A DNA stretch of 6,293 nt, taken from NCBI GenBank assembly GCA_947173865.1, contig CAMWGS010000121.1, positions 1 to 6,293 of the forward strand. The letters run 5' to 3'. The DNA comes from an uncultured Ruminococcus sp. (GTDB lineage: Bacteria; Bacillota; Clostridia; Oscillospirales; Ruminococcaceae). The notes beneath the pieces are model-generated. The model saw only the letters and a program-made list of their open reading frames with translations, made no database searches and had not been told where the DNA came from. Of this stretch, positions 6,180 to 6,293 are shown in pieces. The first letter of the stretch is position 1. Every line of letters begins with the position of its first letter. The position numbers and the translations under genes are program-made.

Positions 6180-6226
6180 AAAAAAAAAAAAAAAATAAAA
6201 AAATTTTTTTTTAAAAAAAAAAAAAA
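6180..6226. repeat. A/T homopolymer block (A16-T-A7-T9-A14)
   Basis: Forty-seven consecutive bases contain only A or T: A16, T, A7, T9, A14. Such rigid tracts can act as distal UP-like elements or bend DNA, and they are prone to slippage. Run lengths here could also reflect sequencing or assembly error. No gene can be read through it. Confidence 0.85.
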
Positions 6227-6293
6227 TTGTTATTTGGTGATTTTGATATTGCCATAAACTGTATCTTATACACAAAACCGACACCACCAGAAA
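6227..6293. other. Terminal stretch with no supported feature
   Basis: No start codon with a ribosome binding site, no hairpin terminator and no promoter is convincing here. Open frames exist on both strands up to the window edge, including a minus-strand one reading SGGVGFVYKIQFMAISKSPNNN before it enters the poly-T block. They are too short to judge; one might be the tail of a gene lying beyond 6293. Confidence 0.5.

Noticed and set aside
6175..6205. Plus-strand promoter from TTGACA at 6175-6180
   Set aside because: No -10-like hexamer occurs at 16-18 bp; only A runs are there, and no gene follows in the window.

Overview
The window looks like chromosomal DNA from a low-to-moderate-GC member of the Clostridia (Bacillota), most likely Ruminococcus or a relative in the Oscillospiraceae. 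This is inferred from the protein families, the strong GGAGG-type ribosome binding sites, near-consensus SigA-type promoters and Rho-independent terminators. TGA is used as a normal stop codon. No mobile element, CRISPR array, tRNA or rRNA is visible.

Layout: (1) 2-1012, alanine racemase (alr), cut at the window edge just after its catalytic lysine. It is followed 20 nt later by a small radical SAM protein (1033-1647), probably in the same operon. (2) A promoter at 1710-1738 drives a 43-residue single-helix membrane peptide (1793-1924) and the branched-chain aminotransferase ilvE (1955-3022), which ends at a clear terminator. (3) A consensus promoter at 3109-3137 drives a serine-biosynthesis unit: serC (3194-4279), a frameshifted two-helix membrane protein resembling DUF3592 (4282-4724) and serA (4741-5901), closed by a strong, potentially bidirectional terminator. 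(4) The last ~350 bases hold no convincing protein gene. They do hold a complete-looking small RNA unit on the minus strand: a consensus promoter (6128-6156), about 170 nt of structured sequence that begins with a hairpin at the predicted +1, and its own terminator (5950-5987). Upstream of that promoter is an extreme A/T homopolymer block (6180-6226).

Functionally the protein genes are amino-acid metabolism housekeeping. SerA oxidises 3-phosphoglycerate and SerC transaminates the product, giving two of the three steps to serine; the phosphatase is not in the window. IlvE performs the last step of valine, leucine and isoleucine synthesis. Alr makes D-alanine for peptidoglycan.

The most interesting element is the minus-strand small RNA. 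I could not assign it to a known family from memory. Secondary points are the broken gene between serC and serA, an apparent Glu-to-Asp change at a SerA catalytic position, and a perfect 9-bp hairpin inside the short ORF ahead of ilvE.
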